A DNA stretch of 64,000 nt from Leptospiraceae bacterium (GCA_025059995.1 JANXCF010000001.1:419001-483000), one strand, 5' to 3'; shown: positions 34,555 to 43,944, numbered from the stretch's first letter. Notes: a model not told the origin generated them from the sequence alone. Translations and numbers: made by a program.

Positions 34555-35168
34555 AAATCGATTTTTTTTGCTTCTAAATACAACTCTTTTTTTTCCTGAT
34601 TGGTAATTTTTTTTTGATTTTCTAAGATTTGTTCGATGGTAGTCATTTTTAGGTTTTCGTAACCACAGGGATGAATGAAACGAAAGGTCTTTAAGTCATT
34701 TTTATAGTTTATCGCTAAACCAGAAGAAGAAAAACCAGCTCGGATTTCCAATCCCATGGAAATCACTTTTTGATCATCAAAATAAAAACCTGGCATGTCT
34801 TTTTTATACTCGAGTTCTATTTGAAATATTTCTTTTACGGTTTGCTTTGTGATCGAAACTATCATATCGATGAAATTCTGTAGTAGAATCTTTCGTTTTC
34901 TTAGGTCTATGTGAGGATAGATGATGATTTGTCCTAGTTCATGAGCCGTTACATCTCCACCACGTTTTACATGAAAAAAATCAATTTGATGGAGCTTCAG
35001 CCATTCTTCTGATACCTTCAAACTTTTAGGTTGGAATTGCATTCCAGCAGTAATCACAGGATAGTGATCACAAAACATAAGGTTTTCCTTGCGTTTCTTC
35101 CGAAAGTAGTGGGATAAACGCAGATAACTATCGTATGGGATGGTTTTATATGGATATACAGGAATCAT
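34512..35168 (-). CDS. lipB: Octanoyl-[acyl carrier protein] transferase LipB
   Basis: LipB moves octanoate from acyl carrier protein to lipoyl domains. The 218-residue protein has the RGGDVTAHELGQ motif (69-80), the catalytic lysine K134 (QKVISMG) and the catalytic cysteine C168 in HPCG. The frame overlaps pcm by 4 bases. The free lipoyl domain at 17824-18084 is a plausible substrate within this genome. Confidence 0.92.
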   Translation of the reverse strand: MIPVYPYKTIPYDSYLRLSHYFRKKRKENLMFCDHYPVITAGMQFQPKSLKVSEEWLKLHQIDFFHVKRGGDVTAHELGQIIIYPHIDLRKRKILLQNFIDMIVSITKQTVKEIFQIELEYKKDMPGFYFDDQKVISMGLEIRAGFSSSGLAINYKNDLKTFRFIHPCGYENLKMTTIEQILENQKKITNQEKKELYLEAKKIDFCKRWEELFCSYLD

Positions 35169-35821
35169 TCTTCTTCTTTCAAAAGAGGAACAAATCTGAC
35201 AGAGATGATTTTTTCCTCAATGAAGCTTGTTTTTGAGGTTTTTTTTATTTTGAGTAAGTCTTGATATACAATTCCAACTGGTACAACCATGATTCCAGAA
35301 ACTTTTAATTGTCTTTTCCAGTGTTCGGGGATTTTTTTAGGAGCTGCTGTTGAAATAATCCGATCAAAAGGGGCATGTTCTTCTAAACCTTCCCATCCAT
35401 TTTTGCAAAAAAAATGAACGTTTTTGACTTGAAAACGCTTTAAGTTATTTTTGGCAAATTCTAATAGATTCGGATGGATTTCAATTGTATAAACTTCTTT
35501 GGCTAAATCTGAAAGTAACGCTGTTTGGTAGCCACTTCCCGTGCCAATCTCGAGAACTTTTTCTTCTCCTGTTAATTCCAATAATTCTGTCATTAACGCA
35601 ACTACGTAGGGTTGTGATATGGTTTGATTATATCCTATGTTCAAAGGTCCGTCAGTATAGGCATAATTTTTGTCTTTTTCTCGGACAAAAAATTCTCTTG
35701 GGAATTTTCTTATTGCATCCAAAATCCGACTGTTTGTAATGCCTCGATAGACAATTTGATTGCGTATCATGTCTTCTAATGCGTTCTTGTTGTAGGATAG
35801 TGAATTAAAATAGTTTGACAT
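35165..35821 (-). CDS. pcm: Protein-L-isoaspartate O-methyltransferase
   Basis: Pcm repairs isoaspartyl residues in aged proteins. The sequence has the family SAM motif (EIGTGSGYQTALLS), the substrate loop (GYNQTISQPYVVALM) and the AAPKKIPEHW region. The start chosen, ATG at 35821, gives 218 residues, the normal length; an upstream in-frame ATG at 35977 would overlap the divergent kinase gene by 110 bases and adds a non-homologous tail. The gene heads the minus-strand string pcm-lipB-lipoprotein-gltX. Confidence 0.9.
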   Translation of the reverse strand: MSNYFNSLSYNKNALEDMIRNQIVYRGITNSRILDAIRKFPREFFVREKDKNYAYTDGPLNIGYNQTISQPYVVALMTELLELTGEEKVLEIGTGSGYQTALLSDLAKEVYTIEIHPNLLEFAKNNLKRFQVKNVHFFCKNGWEGLEEHAPFDRIISTAAPKKIPEHWKRQLKVSGIMVVPVGIVYQDLLKIKKTSKTSFIEEKIISVRFVPLLKEEE

Positions 35822-35867
35822 AAAGGGTTTTTTTTCATTATTTTGTAATCTAAAATGCAAAAGTTTT

Positions 35868-37136
35868 ATGAATGATAATAATTTCATATCAGGGACATTA
35901 TCAAGACTTTTTCGTTTGGGAGAAACAACTGGCAGAGTAGGATTTACTTTATTGAAAAATCTTAATAATAACTTCAAAAACCTTGATCTTAATCAGGTGA
36001 TAAAAGTAGTAGATAATCTTTCTCGATTGAAAGGGGCTCCCATGAAAGTGGGACAGATGTTGAGTCTTCATGAAGATTTATTACCTCCAGAAATCATCGA
36101 AATATTGCGGATTTTACAGAAAGATACTCCCCCAGTTTCTTTTAGTGTGATAGAACAAGTGCTTCAAAAAGAACTAAAAGAAAAGTTAAGCGATTTTACG
36201 TTTATTGAAAAAAGGCCTTTTGCTTCGGCATCGATTGGTCAAGTTCACAAAGGAAAATTAAAAACTGGAGAAGATGTCATACTCAAAATTCAGTATCCAG
36301 GGATCAGAAAATCAATCAAAACTGACCTAGCTACAATCAAATTGATTTTATCTCCACTCTTCAAAGCCTTAGAACTTCCTTTTGAGGAACCATGGGAAGA
36401 AATCAAAGAACGCTTGATGGAAGAAGTCGATTATTCCAAAGAATTAGAAAACTTAAAACTTTTCCATCAAAAGGTTCATATTGAAAATTTGGTTTATCCA
36501 AGGTATTTTGAAGAATACTCAACCAAAGAGGTTTTAACATTAGGTTTCGAAGAATCATTCTCATGGAGTGAAACAAAAAAGTATCCTCATCTTCAAGAAA
36601 AATGGATCATTGCTTTGCTGAAGTTTATCATATGGGGATTTTTTAAGTATGAACTTCTTCACGTAGATCCGAACGCTGCAAATTTTGGTTTTCGAGAAGA
36701 TGGCACGGTCGTCGTATATGATTTTGGTTGCATCAAAAAAGTTCCGTCTTATTTAGCAAAAGCTTATAAAGAAACAGCTGTTTGTGTTCTCATGGATGAG
36801 TGGGACAAAATAGGAGAAATACTATACAATGCTGGAATCAAGACAAAAGGAGAAAAACCTCTCCCAGAAAGATTCCTAAGACCCCATTTGGTCATCATCC
36901 AAGAAGTTTTCCCCAATAAAGAAACCTACTTTGGAGAGGACTCAAAGGTTTATCAACGGCTTTTAGAGATCACCCATGAAAGCTGGGAAGACGTAAGAGA
37001 CTTTGTCTTCCCCAAAGATATCATCTTCATTCATAGAAATCTCATAGGTCATTTTGGAAATTTACGAAGATTGCATGTAAAAAAGAACTGGCGCCAAGTA
37101 TTTTTAGAGCTGATAGCTCAAGCCGAAACAACATGA
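35868..37136 (+). CDS. ABC1/UbiB-family atypical kinase
   Basis: The 422-residue protein has the UbiB/ADCK hallmarks: KxGQ (MKVGQML, near residue 63), an Ala-rich nucleotide loop (ASASIGQVHKG), the conserved Lys (ILKIQYPGI) and a catalytic loop LLHVDPNAANFGFR followed by VVYDFG. The family supports quinone synthesis or lipid homeostasis, and a quinone-type PyrD is encoded at 44557. It has no C-terminal transmembrane pair as in E. coli UbiB. It diverges from pcm across 46 bases. Confidence 0.85.
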   Translation: MNDNNFISGTLSRLFRLGETTGRVGFTLLKNLNNNFKNLDLNQVIKVVDNLSRLKGAPMKVGQMLSLHEDLLPPEIIEILRILQKDTPPVSFSVIEQVLQKELKEKLSDFTFIEKRPFASASIGQVHKGKLKTGEDVILKIQYPGIRKSIKTDLATIKLILSPLFKALELPFEEPWEEIKERLMEEVDYSKELENLKLFHQKVHIENLVYPRYFEEYSTKEVLTLGFEESFSWSETKKYPHLQEKWIIALLKFIIWGFFKYELLHVDPNAANFGFREDGTVVVYDFGCIKKVPSYLAKAYKETAVCVLMDEWDKIGEILYNAGIKTKGEKPLPERFLRPHLVIIQEVFPNKETYFGEDSKVYQRLLEITHESWEDVRDFVFPKDIIFIHRNLIGHFGNLRRLHVKKNWRQVFLELIAQAETT

Positions 37137-37393
37137 CCCAAAAAAATCATCTCAAAACAAACAGCCGATGATTATTGAATAAAAACAAAAAACTTGGGAG
37201 CAAAAACCTTTTGGCTTTGAAGTTCCCGTGTCAAAAACGAAATGGTGGAAACAACTTTCTACCTCCTTGGCGATAACTACCGTCCCCAGAGTTCACCTTT
37301 TGATTTGAGCTTGATTTGATGTGTGCATTGAGATCTTCTATACCTGATTAAGTTGAATACTTCCAAAATGTCTTGTTCTGAAGGTGATGCCTG

Positions 37394-37840
37394 TTATTCT
37401 TTGTAGTCCAATACAACAAAATAATCCTTGAATTCCGGTTTGCAGAGCAAACTTGTGGAACGGTCAAAATTCGGACTTGTCACACCCCATATGATTTTTG
37501 CAGTCAAATTGATCTTACGATATCCTATTTTGACATAATCAGAGTCTGCAATATATGCGATTGTGCTTAATTGCTCTACGTTAAGTAGATCGATTTCATC
37601 TATAAGCATAATCACATAGTCCTTTATAAGATTCTTCGAAATCAAATCTGTTAGGTTTTGGAAATCTCTTGGTGTGATTTCAACAAATTTACTTTTATCA
37701 ATTTGAGTAAGAAGTATTCTTAACGTGATTTTAGCTTTCCCAGTTGGATCGTTTAAGACGTGAATTAAGCTAAGATAAGCCTTCTCTATTTTTCGAATAA
37801 GATGAGCTTTCTTTATTTTTTGAATATCAAACTCAAACAT
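37394..37840 (-). pseudogene. Truncated, degenerate AAA+ (sigma-54-activator-like) protein
   Basis: The 148-codon frame has a good ribosome-binding site (AGAGGT) before ATG 37840. It reads as an eroded AAA+ domain: a remnant P-loop (NDPTGKAK), a Walker B (VIMLIDEID) and a sensor-1-like strand (AKIIWGVTSPN), in the order and spacing of sigma-54 activator ATPases. The GAFTGA loop and the whole C-terminal half are absent. In-frame reading past the TAA at 37394 continues for 38 codons (DILEVFNLIRYRR...), which suggests a premature stop. It may be a relic, or a small non-ATPase derivative still expressed. It diverges from the Cys-rich lipoprotein. Confidence 0.42.
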
Positions 37841-38001
37841 ATTGACCTCTTGTGATTAGTACTTTAACATATTCAGTAGACAAAAGTTAAATGATCCTAG
37901 ACCTTTTGTGCTAATTAGAATTACTGAAAATCCCAAAAAATCATTGAAATACACAGCTCTTTGGTATTTTTGTGCAGAAAAAAATTATTTGGGAGGAAGA
38001 A

Positions 38002-38526
38002 ATGAAGTTATTCCGTAAGTTATTCTTCCTTGTTCTTTCCCTTTTCATTTTGAGCTGTGTTCATAATGATATCAAGAAGATGGACTCAATGTTAGAGGAG
38101 GCTAATAGGGATTTTCAGTTGTATTTACTTCTTTTGCTTTCTACCCTACAAGAGAATCAAAAATATATCCACTATGAGTTAACCGATGTCACATGTGATG
38201 TTCCAAAATTAGATAGAGAAACTTTTTCTTGCGCCACTTTCAAAAATTTAGGCTCATGGACGAAATGTAAATACTTTTTGGACACAAATGACTCAGATTG
38301 CAAATTACGTTTGACATATTCCATTTGTGAGTATGACACCACAAGGGATAATCTAAGTGTAGGTTATCAACCTCTCATGAAATTCAAAGACACCCCATGC
38401 GTGAGTAAAACCGTCAAACTGAGTTTCACCCTCGAAAGTGTATCTACACTAACATCAATAAACCCCCCTGACGTAAAGCATACCAAAAAAGAAGTAAGCG
38501 TGAGTTTCCCAAGCCCAAGAAATTAA
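38002..38526 (+). CDS. Cys-rich putative lipoprotein
   Basis: The start is set by GGGAGGAAG before ATG 38002. The 174-residue product has a signal peptide with lipobox ILSC (Cys near residue 18), a helix (MDSMLEEANRDFQLYLLLLLSTLQENQ) and a beta-rich domain with seven further cysteines in pairs, probably disulfide-bonded and extracytoplasmic. Part of the C-terminal region is repeated in damaged form about 100 bases downstream, so the gene has been duplicated. No family is recognised. Confidence 0.72.
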   Translation: MKLFRKLFFLVLSLFILSCVHNDIKKMDSMLEEANRDFQLYLLLLLSTLQENQKYIHYELTDVTCDVPKLDRETFSCATFKNLGSWTKCKYFLDTNDSDCKLRLTYSICEYDTTRDNLSVGYQPLMKFKDTPCVSKTVKLSFTLESVSTLTSINPPDVKHTKKEVSVSFPSPRN

Positions 38527-38624
38527 TCTTCCGTAAGAGTAATCATTGAAAACTAAATCAAAATGAATAATCAAGTTTTGATGTATATGCAAAAATAAAC
38601 TTATATCTGGATCAACGTCCGATT

Positions 38625-38820
38625 GATGCAGCATGTCGATTATCAACTTTATCTACTGCTATTAACATATCAGCATCTGTGATGTTTATGTTTTCGTATA
38701 GTATCCAAAGGTGCCACAAGCTGTGCTGACTAAACCCTAACATTCACTTTAGAGAGTGTTTCTTTACGTGATTCCACTGATAAAAAAACCACCTCAAAAT
38801 CAGTCGATGTTACATTCTAA
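38625..38820 (+). pseudogene. Remnant of a second copy of the Cys-rich lipoprotein
   Basis: Translated pieces match the intact lipoprotein in order: DAACRL (like DSDCKLRL), ISICD (like YSICEY), then after a frame change GATSCAD, a stop, and TLTFTLESVSLRDSTDKK (like KLSFTLESVSTLTSI), ending at TAA 38820. At least one frameshift and one internal stop break the frame, and the N-terminal half is missing. A strong terminator follows 17 bases later, as expected after a former gene. Confidence 0.62.
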
Positions 38821-38836
38821 TTCATCTTTAGAAATT

Positions 38837-38869
38837 CGCTAGCAAGAGCTGGCGATATTTCTTTTTTTT
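38837..38869 (+). terminator. Rho-independent terminator
   Basis: CGCTAGC and GCTGGCG form a 7-pair stem (one G-U) with loop AAGA, followed by ATATTTC and eight T. It lies directly behind the lipoprotein remnant and should end transcripts from the lipoprotein region. Confidence 0.75.
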
Positions 38870-39060
38870 GAATGAAGCTTTTTTTGGAACTTAGTATCAA
38901 AAAATTATCAGTTCTTCGATAAAGACATCCAAAATTTTTGCAGGAAAGTTTACTTTTTTCTTTTGGGTAGCTTAGTTAGTTTGCTTATTTCTTTGGTTTT
39001 CCGATTACGTTTTGTTCTTTTTTTCTTGTAGTGGAATGATGTTCTTTGATTTTGGCTTTA

Positions 39061-40212
39061 ATGCCTGTGCCGTTTATTGACCTTAAGCGTTTCGAAGATT
39101 CCATCCCTGAGATTTTTAGTCAAAAAATTCAAAGTTTAGTAGCCAATACCCAATTCATTGGTGGAAAAGAAGTCGAGATTTTTGAGGAAACCCTCAAGAA
39201 AGATAATCAAGTGGCGTATGCTATCGGATGTGCGAATGGAACAGATGCCATTCAACTTGCTTTGCGAGCTGTGGGAGTAGGCAGTGGAGACAAAGTGTTG
39301 CTTCCTGACTTGACGTTTTGGGCAACATTCGAAGCCATAATTAATGTGGGAGCTGAACCCATCACAGTGGACATCAGTTTAGAAGATTTACAAATGGATT
39401 TTTTTTTGTTTCAAGAAGCAGTGGAAAAGTTTCAGCCCAAAGCAGCAATTTTAGTTCATTTGTATGGCTGGACCTCTCAATACTTGGAGTCATTTCGAAA
39501 ATACGCAAAAGAAAAAAATGTCTTTTTGATTGAAGATGGTGCTCAATCTTATCGTGTCAAAGTCAATGGAGAGTCAATTTATAAGAATGCATTGGTTGCC
39601 ACAGTCAGTTTTTATCCCGCAAAGGTTTTTGGTGCTGCCGGCGATGCAGGTGCTGTTTTAACACAAAATCCTGAAATTGCTCAAAAAGTTCGATCTTTAG
39701 GAAATCATGGAAGAGAATTTCATTATTCCCATCAGTATGTAGGTTGGAATTCCCGCTTAGGAAACCTGCAAGCAGCTTATCTGAATGTCAATTTTCCTTA
39801 CCTGGGGGAACGTATTCAGTCTCGTCGTCTCATAGCCGATAGTTATCGCCGAGACCTTGCGGAGAAGTTTGAGGTGCATACAACTCCTGGTTTAGTGTCT
39901 TCCCAGGGAGTTCTTTGGAAAGAAAGTGCCACCTCCATTCGCATAGAAGAAAATGGCTATCTCAATGTTATCTTGATGGATCCCAAAAAACGAAATGCTT
40001 TTTTAGAGCACTTAAAAAAACACCAGATTGGATTTGGAACCGTCTATCCTGATCCTATTTCTGTTCAAAAAGGAGCTCAGGGTTATCTTCGATATAAGGT
40101 CGGGGGTGATAACGCCAAGCGCGTTTGTTCGTCGGTGGTGAATCTTCCGTTGTTTCCTTATATGACCTCAGCTGAGTATAATGAAATCATTGAGGTAGTA
40201 AATAGATTTTGA
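39061..40212 (+). CDS. DegT/DnrJ/EryC1-family sugar aminotransferase
   Basis: The PLP-dependent enzyme makes amino sugars from nucleotide-linked keto-sugars for surface polysaccharides. It opens with MPVPFIDLKRFED, and has GCANGTDAIQLALRA, EDGAQSY (PLP contact) and the Schiff-base lysine in SFYPAKVFGAAGDAGA. ATG 39061 matches the family N-terminus; an in-frame TTG at 39046 is the alternative. It is a lone gene with no nucleotide-sugar enzymes beside it, and its end overlaps the convergent NlpC/P60 gene by 55 bases. Confidence 0.86.
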   Translation: MPVPFIDLKRFEDSIPEIFSQKIQSLVANTQFIGGKEVEIFEETLKKDNQVAYAIGCANGTDAIQLALRAVGVGSGDKVLLPDLTFWATFEAIINVGAEPITVDISLEDLQMDFFLFQEAVEKFQPKAAILVHLYGWTSQYLESFRKYAKEKNVFLIEDGAQSYRVKVNGESIYKNALVATVSFYPAKVFGAAGDAGAVLTQNPEIAQKVRSLGNHGREFHYSHQYVGWNSRLGNLQAAYLNVNFPYLGERIQSRRLIADSYRRDLAEKFEVHTTPGLVSSQGVLWKESATSIRIEENGYLNVILMDPKKRNAFLEHLKKHQIGFGTVYPDPISVQKGAQGYLRYKVGGDNAKRVCSSVVNLPLFPYMTSAEYNEIIEVVNRF

Positions 40213-40688
40213 TTTAGTCTGTGTGATCCAAAAAAATAACTTCGAGAACCCACATAACGTTTCCTCCAGTAAGGATTGCGTAAGTCCGAAATTTCTACGC
40301 TTTTCCCTGTGCTGGGTGCATGAATGAACTGAAAATTTCCGATGTAAATACCTACATGACTCACACTGTTTGATTCCAACTTAAAAAATACTAGATCCCC
40401 AATTTTTGGTTTTTTTACGGGTTCAAGTTGTAGATATTGATCTTTGGTAGTTCGAGGTATTTTATATCCAGCTTTTCGATAAACAAACATAGTAAAGCCT
40501 GAGCAGTCAAAACCTTTTGGCGTATCTCCACCTTCTTTGTAAGGTGTGCCAATATATGATTTGGCAATCTCAACAATCCCGTTTCTATCGGCTAATGTGA
40601 CTCTTCGATCTTTGGACTCATAACATAAGAGTGTAGAAAGAAAAATAAAATTCGCAAACGTCAAAAATAAAAATTTCCTCATGATCAT
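40158..40688 (-). CDS. Exported NlpC/P60 peptidoglycan endopeptidase
   Basis: The 176-residue protein has a signal peptide (about 1-22) and an NlpC/P60 domain with the catalytic cysteine in GFDCSGFTMFVYRKAG, the histidine in VSHVGIYIG, and a third polar residue in FIHAPSTGKSVEI. It cleaves cell-wall peptides in the periplasm. A second ATG six bases in (40682) is equally possible. The C-terminal 55 bases overlap the DegT gene. Confidence 0.88.
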   Translation of the reverse strand: MIMRKFLFLTFANFIFLSTLLCYESKDRRVTLADRNGIVEIAKSYIGTPYKEGGDTPKGFDCSGFTMFVYRKAGYKIPRTTKDQYLQLEPVKKPKIGDLVFFKLESNSVSHVGIYIGNFQFIHAPSTGKSVEISDLRNPYWRKRYVGSRSYFFGSHRLNQNLFTTSMISLYSAEVI

Positions 40689-40733
40689 TTCTTCGGAGTT
40701 GAAAACAAATAAAGTAAATTTTATTTTTTCTAT

Positions 40734-40763
40734 TTGAATTGAAAACTATCAAATACATAGAAT
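40734..40763 (+). promoter_or_regulatory. Promoter of the glycogen synthase gene
   Basis: TTGAAT (40734-40739) and TAGAAT (40758-40763) are 18 bases apart. The predicted start is about 4 bases before ATG 40774, and there is no ribosome-binding site, so the message may be nearly leaderless. Confidence 0.45.
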
Positions 40764-40773
40764 TTTCACTACC

Positions 40774-42558
40774 ATGGATTTGTCATCGATTTTGCTTTTT
40801 GAAGTCAGTTGGGAAGTTTGTCGACAAATTGGTGGTATTTATCGGGTCATTCGAACAAAAGCTCCTGTGATGAAGCAACTATTTGGAACCAATTATTGTT
40901 TGATCGGTCCCGATTTTTTTGAACAATCCAATTTGGAATTCGAAGAAATGGCACCTTATGGAGTTTATCAAAAGGCTTTGGAGAAATATTGGTCGCTTGG
41001 ATTCCGAGCTCGTTTCGGTAAGTGGTTGATTACAGGTAGTCCAAATGTGATATTGATTGATTATCTTTCCCAGTTTCATCGCATCCAAGAATACAAATAT
41101 TACTTTTGGGTCGATCATGGTATCGAAACTCCTGATGAAATGTGGGTGAATGATTCTGTTTTGTTTGGATACCAAGTTGCAACCTTAATAGAAATGTTTG
41201 CTAACGTCATAAATGAAGAAGGGAATTCTCTTCAATTGATTACTCATTTTCATGAATGGAATGTAGGTTCAACAATCCCTATTTTAAGGAAAAGGCAAGT
41301 TAAAACTAAAATCGTTTTTACAACCCATGCAACCCTATTAGCAAGATACATTGCCCCTACTGTAGATAATATTTACGAATACATGAAGTATATTGATCCT
41401 TACGAAGAAGCTCGAAGACTAAATATCTTTTCCCAATATTTGATAGAGAGAGCTTCGGCTTATGGTGCGGATGTTTTTACCACAGTAAGCGATATCACAG
41501 CAGAAGAAACAAAATACTTACTCCATAAAAGTGTCCATTTAGTAACTCCCAATGGTTTAAACATCCAAAAGTTTGTCGTTGCCCATGAACACCAGAATTT
41601 ACATGGCTTGTTCAAAGCCAAGATTCATGATTTCATAACTGGTTATTTCTTTCCTTACTACACGTTTGATTTGGATAAAACCCTTTATATCTTTATTTCT
41701 GGTCGCTATGAGTTTCGCAACAAAGGAATTGACATGTTCATTGATGCTCTACCGATTCTCAATGAGAAAATTCAAAAGAATCAATTGTCTGTTACAGTGG
41801 TTGCTTTCATTATTACCAAGGCTGCGACCTTGGGTTATCGCTATGAAGTTTTACAGAATCGGTTTATCTTCGAAGAACTACAAAATGCCACAATGAGAAT
41901 CTCTCAAAATATTCCTCAAAGACTTCTACAGCAACTTGTGGAAGCTCCTAACATACAACCCCAACAACTACTCACGGAGTCAGAATTAGTTTATCTCAAA
42001 AGAATTTATTACTCATGGAAAAGAAAAGGACTTCCTTCAGTTGTAACACACGAAATGGTGCATCCAAACGATATCATCCTCAATTACATTTACAAAAATC
42101 AATTATTCAATCAAAAAGAATTAGCAGTGAAGGTAGTATATCATCCTGATTTTATCTCTGAATTTGGATCCATCATCAAAATTGATTATATGGATTTTAT
42201 CCGAGGAACTCATTTAGGAGTGTTTCCAAGTTATTATGAACCTTGGGGATATACACCGATGGAATGCACTGCCGCAGGGATTCCTTCTATTTCATCCGAT
42301 TGGACTGGCTTTTCTTCGTTTTTGCAGGAACAACTACCCAATCATGATGAGTATGGGATTTTTATCTTGCCAAGAAAAAGTCTTTCTTATTGGGATAGCG
42401 TTCATTTGTTAGCTGACAAAATCTATTCTGTGATTTCGATGAGTAGACGCGAACGAATAGAACTTCGCAACAAAGTAGAAAGTGTTAGTAGCATTTTCGA
42501 TTGGAGTAATTTAATTAAATACTACCTACAAGCATATAAACTTGCTTTGTCGAAGTGA
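40774..42558 (+). CDS. Glycogen synthase of the eukaryote-type GT3 family
   Basis: The 594-residue protein matches the GT3 (animal/fungal GYS) pattern and not the bacterial GlgA (GT5) pattern: the opening FEVSWEVCRQIGGIYRVI, HFHEWNVG, TTHATLLARY, the arginine-containing GRYEFRNKGID, and the C-terminal ExxxxxxxE (E489 to E497 in EPWGYTPME). GT3 enzymes use UDP-glucose. The N-terminal regulatory phosphorylation tail of animal enzymes is absent. It may make glycogen as a carbon reserve. It stands alone, with murA converging on it. Confidence 0.9.
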   Translation: MDLSSILLFEVSWEVCRQIGGIYRVIRTKAPVMKQLFGTNYCLIGPDFFEQSNLEFEEMAPYGVYQKALEKYWSLGFRARFGKWLITGSPNVILIDYLSQFHRIQEYKYYFWVDHGIETPDEMWVNDSVLFGYQVATLIEMFANVINEEGNSLQLITHFHEWNVGSTIPILRKRQVKTKIVFTTHATLLARYIAPTVDNIYEYMKYIDPYEEARRLNIFSQYLIERASAYGADVFTTVSDITAEETKYLLHKSVHLVTPNGLNIQKFVVAHEHQNLHGLFKAKIHDFITGYFFPYYTFDLDKTLYIFISGRYEFRNKGIDMFIDALPILNEKIQKNQLSVTVVAFIITKAATLGYRYEVLQNRFIFEELQNATMRISQNIPQRLLQQLVEAPNIQPQQLLTESELVYLKRIYYSWKRKGLPSVVTHEMVHPNDIILNYIYKNQLFNQKELAVKVVYHPDFISEFGSIIKIDYMDFIRGTHLGVFPSYYEPWGYTPMECTAAGIPSISSDWTGFSSFLQEQLPNHDEYGIFILPRKSLSYWDSVHLLADKIYSVISMSRRERIELRNKVESVSSIFDWSNLIKYYLQAYKLALSK

Positions 42559-42624
42559 AGGATGAAATGTGATTGTTTTAGATAAAATAGAAATCGGAGA
42601 ACAACGAGTTATAAACAATCGTAA

Positions 42625-43944
42625 TTAGATTTCTTTTCGTTGGATTTTGGCTCCTAAGGCTTGGAGGCGTTTTTCGATTCGACTGAAACCTCGATCAATC
42701 TGGTGAACATTTTGAATGATGGATTCTCCATCAGCACATAAAGTAGCAATCAGCATAGCCATGCCAGCTCGAATATCTGGGGATGATACAATACTTCCTT
42801 GCAGGGGAGTAGGTCCAATCACGACTGCTCGATGTGGATCGCACAACACAATCCTTGCTCCCATGGAAATCAACCTGTCAGTAAAGAAAAGCCGGGATTC
42901 AAAGAGTTTTTCGTGAATCAAAATCGTTCCTTCGCACTGGGTAGCAGTAACCAACGCCACAGAAGTCATATCAGCAGGAAATCCTGGCCATGGTGCTGAC
43001 TCTATTTTGGGGATGGCACCACCAATGTCCATTTCAATCTTCAATGTTTGATCAGGAGGCACAATCAAAATCTCCTGGTTTTGACGTTTTTCCGAACGGG
43101 TCAAGATACCTAAGCGAGAAAACATCATGCGAATCATTCGTAAGTTAGCTAAGTCTGGGTCTTCAATGATGAGTTCTCCTTTGGTAACCGCCGCAAGTGA
43201 GATCAGACTTCCCACTTCCAAATAATCGGGTCCGATCTTATGGTGCGTTCCCCTTAGTTTTGATACTCCTGTAATTTTGAGGATGTTGGATCCTATTCCT
43301 TCAATCTTCGCTCCCATTGAATTCAAAAAGTGGCATAGGTTTTGTACGTGAGGTTCGGATGCTGCGTTTCGTATAATGGTTTCTCCTTCCGCAAATACTG
43401 CTGCACATATAGCATTTTCTGTTGCTGTGACGGAAGCTTCATCCAGTAGAATGTCAGCTCCGCGTAATTTTTCGGCTTTGATTTCGAAGCCATCGGGAAA
43501 GATCTTTACTTCAGCACCCAAGGCACGAAAAGCTAAGATGTGGGTATCAAGACGTCTTCTTCCGATACGGTCACCTCCGGGTCTGGGTAAAAACACTTCT
43601 CTGTTTCGAGCAAGAAGTGGTCCAGCTAAGGTCACGGAACCTCTGAGTAAAGAACTCAAATCTTTGGGGATTTCGCTTTTGATGTTTCCATCAGCTCTTA
43701 TCATTACTTTTGATGTATCTTCAGGATCTAAGAATGAAACTTCTAAACCAATATTTCGCAAGATGGCTATCATTTGACGAACATCTTCTATGTCAGGCAG
43801 GTTTTCAATATAGACGGGTTCATTCGTCAAAATGGATGCGGCTAAGATGGGCAGAGCTTCGTTTTTGTTTCCTTGCGGTTTGAAGATCCCTGAGATAGGA
43901 TTTCCACCTTTGACTACAAAGATTTCATTTTTTGCCATTGCCAT
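42625..43944 (-). CDS. murA: UDP-N-acetylglucosamine 1-carboxyvinyltransferase, Asp-type
   Basis: MurA transfers enolpyruvate to UDP-GlcNAc in the first committed step of peptidoglycan synthesis. The 439-residue protein has GNKNEALP with the conserved lysine K27 and the RRRLDTH segment. The catalytic loop reads RPGGDRIG, with D125 at the place of the E. coli Cys115 that fosfomycin alkylates. The Asp variant is known to be active and fosfomycin-insensitive in other bacteria. A short N-terminal MAMA precedes the family start. Confidence 0.94.
   Translation of the reverse strand: MAMAKNEIFVVKGGNPISGIFKPQGNKNEALPILAASILTNEPVYIENLPDIEDVRQMIAILRNIGLEVSFLDPEDTSKVMIRADGNIKSEIPKDLSSLLRGSVTLAGPLLARNREVFLPRPGGDRIGRRRLDTHILAFRALGAEVKIFPDGFEIKAEKLRGADILLDEASVTATENAICAAVFAEGETIIRNAASEPHVQNLCHFLNSMGAKIEGIGSNILKITGVSKLRGTHHKIGPDYLEVGSLISLAAVTKGELIIEDPDLANLRMIRMMFSRLGILTRSEKRQNQEILIVPPDQTLKIEMDIGGAIPKIESAPWPGFPADMTSVALVTATQCEGTILIHEKLFESRLFFTDRLISMGARIVLCDPHRAVVIGPTPLQGSIVSSPDIRAGMAMLIATLCADGESIIQNVHQIDRGFSRIEKRLQALGAKIQRKEI

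Noticed and set aside
35822..35977. Longer N-terminus of Pcm
   Set aside because: The extension overlaps the divergent kinase gene by 110 bases, is not needed for the family fold, and an internal ATG gives the standard length.
37137..37393. Independent small gene downstream of the truncated AAA+ frame
   Set aside because: Only short open stretches exist; the one with sense-like sequence is in frame with the AAA+ gene and is treated as its lost continuation.
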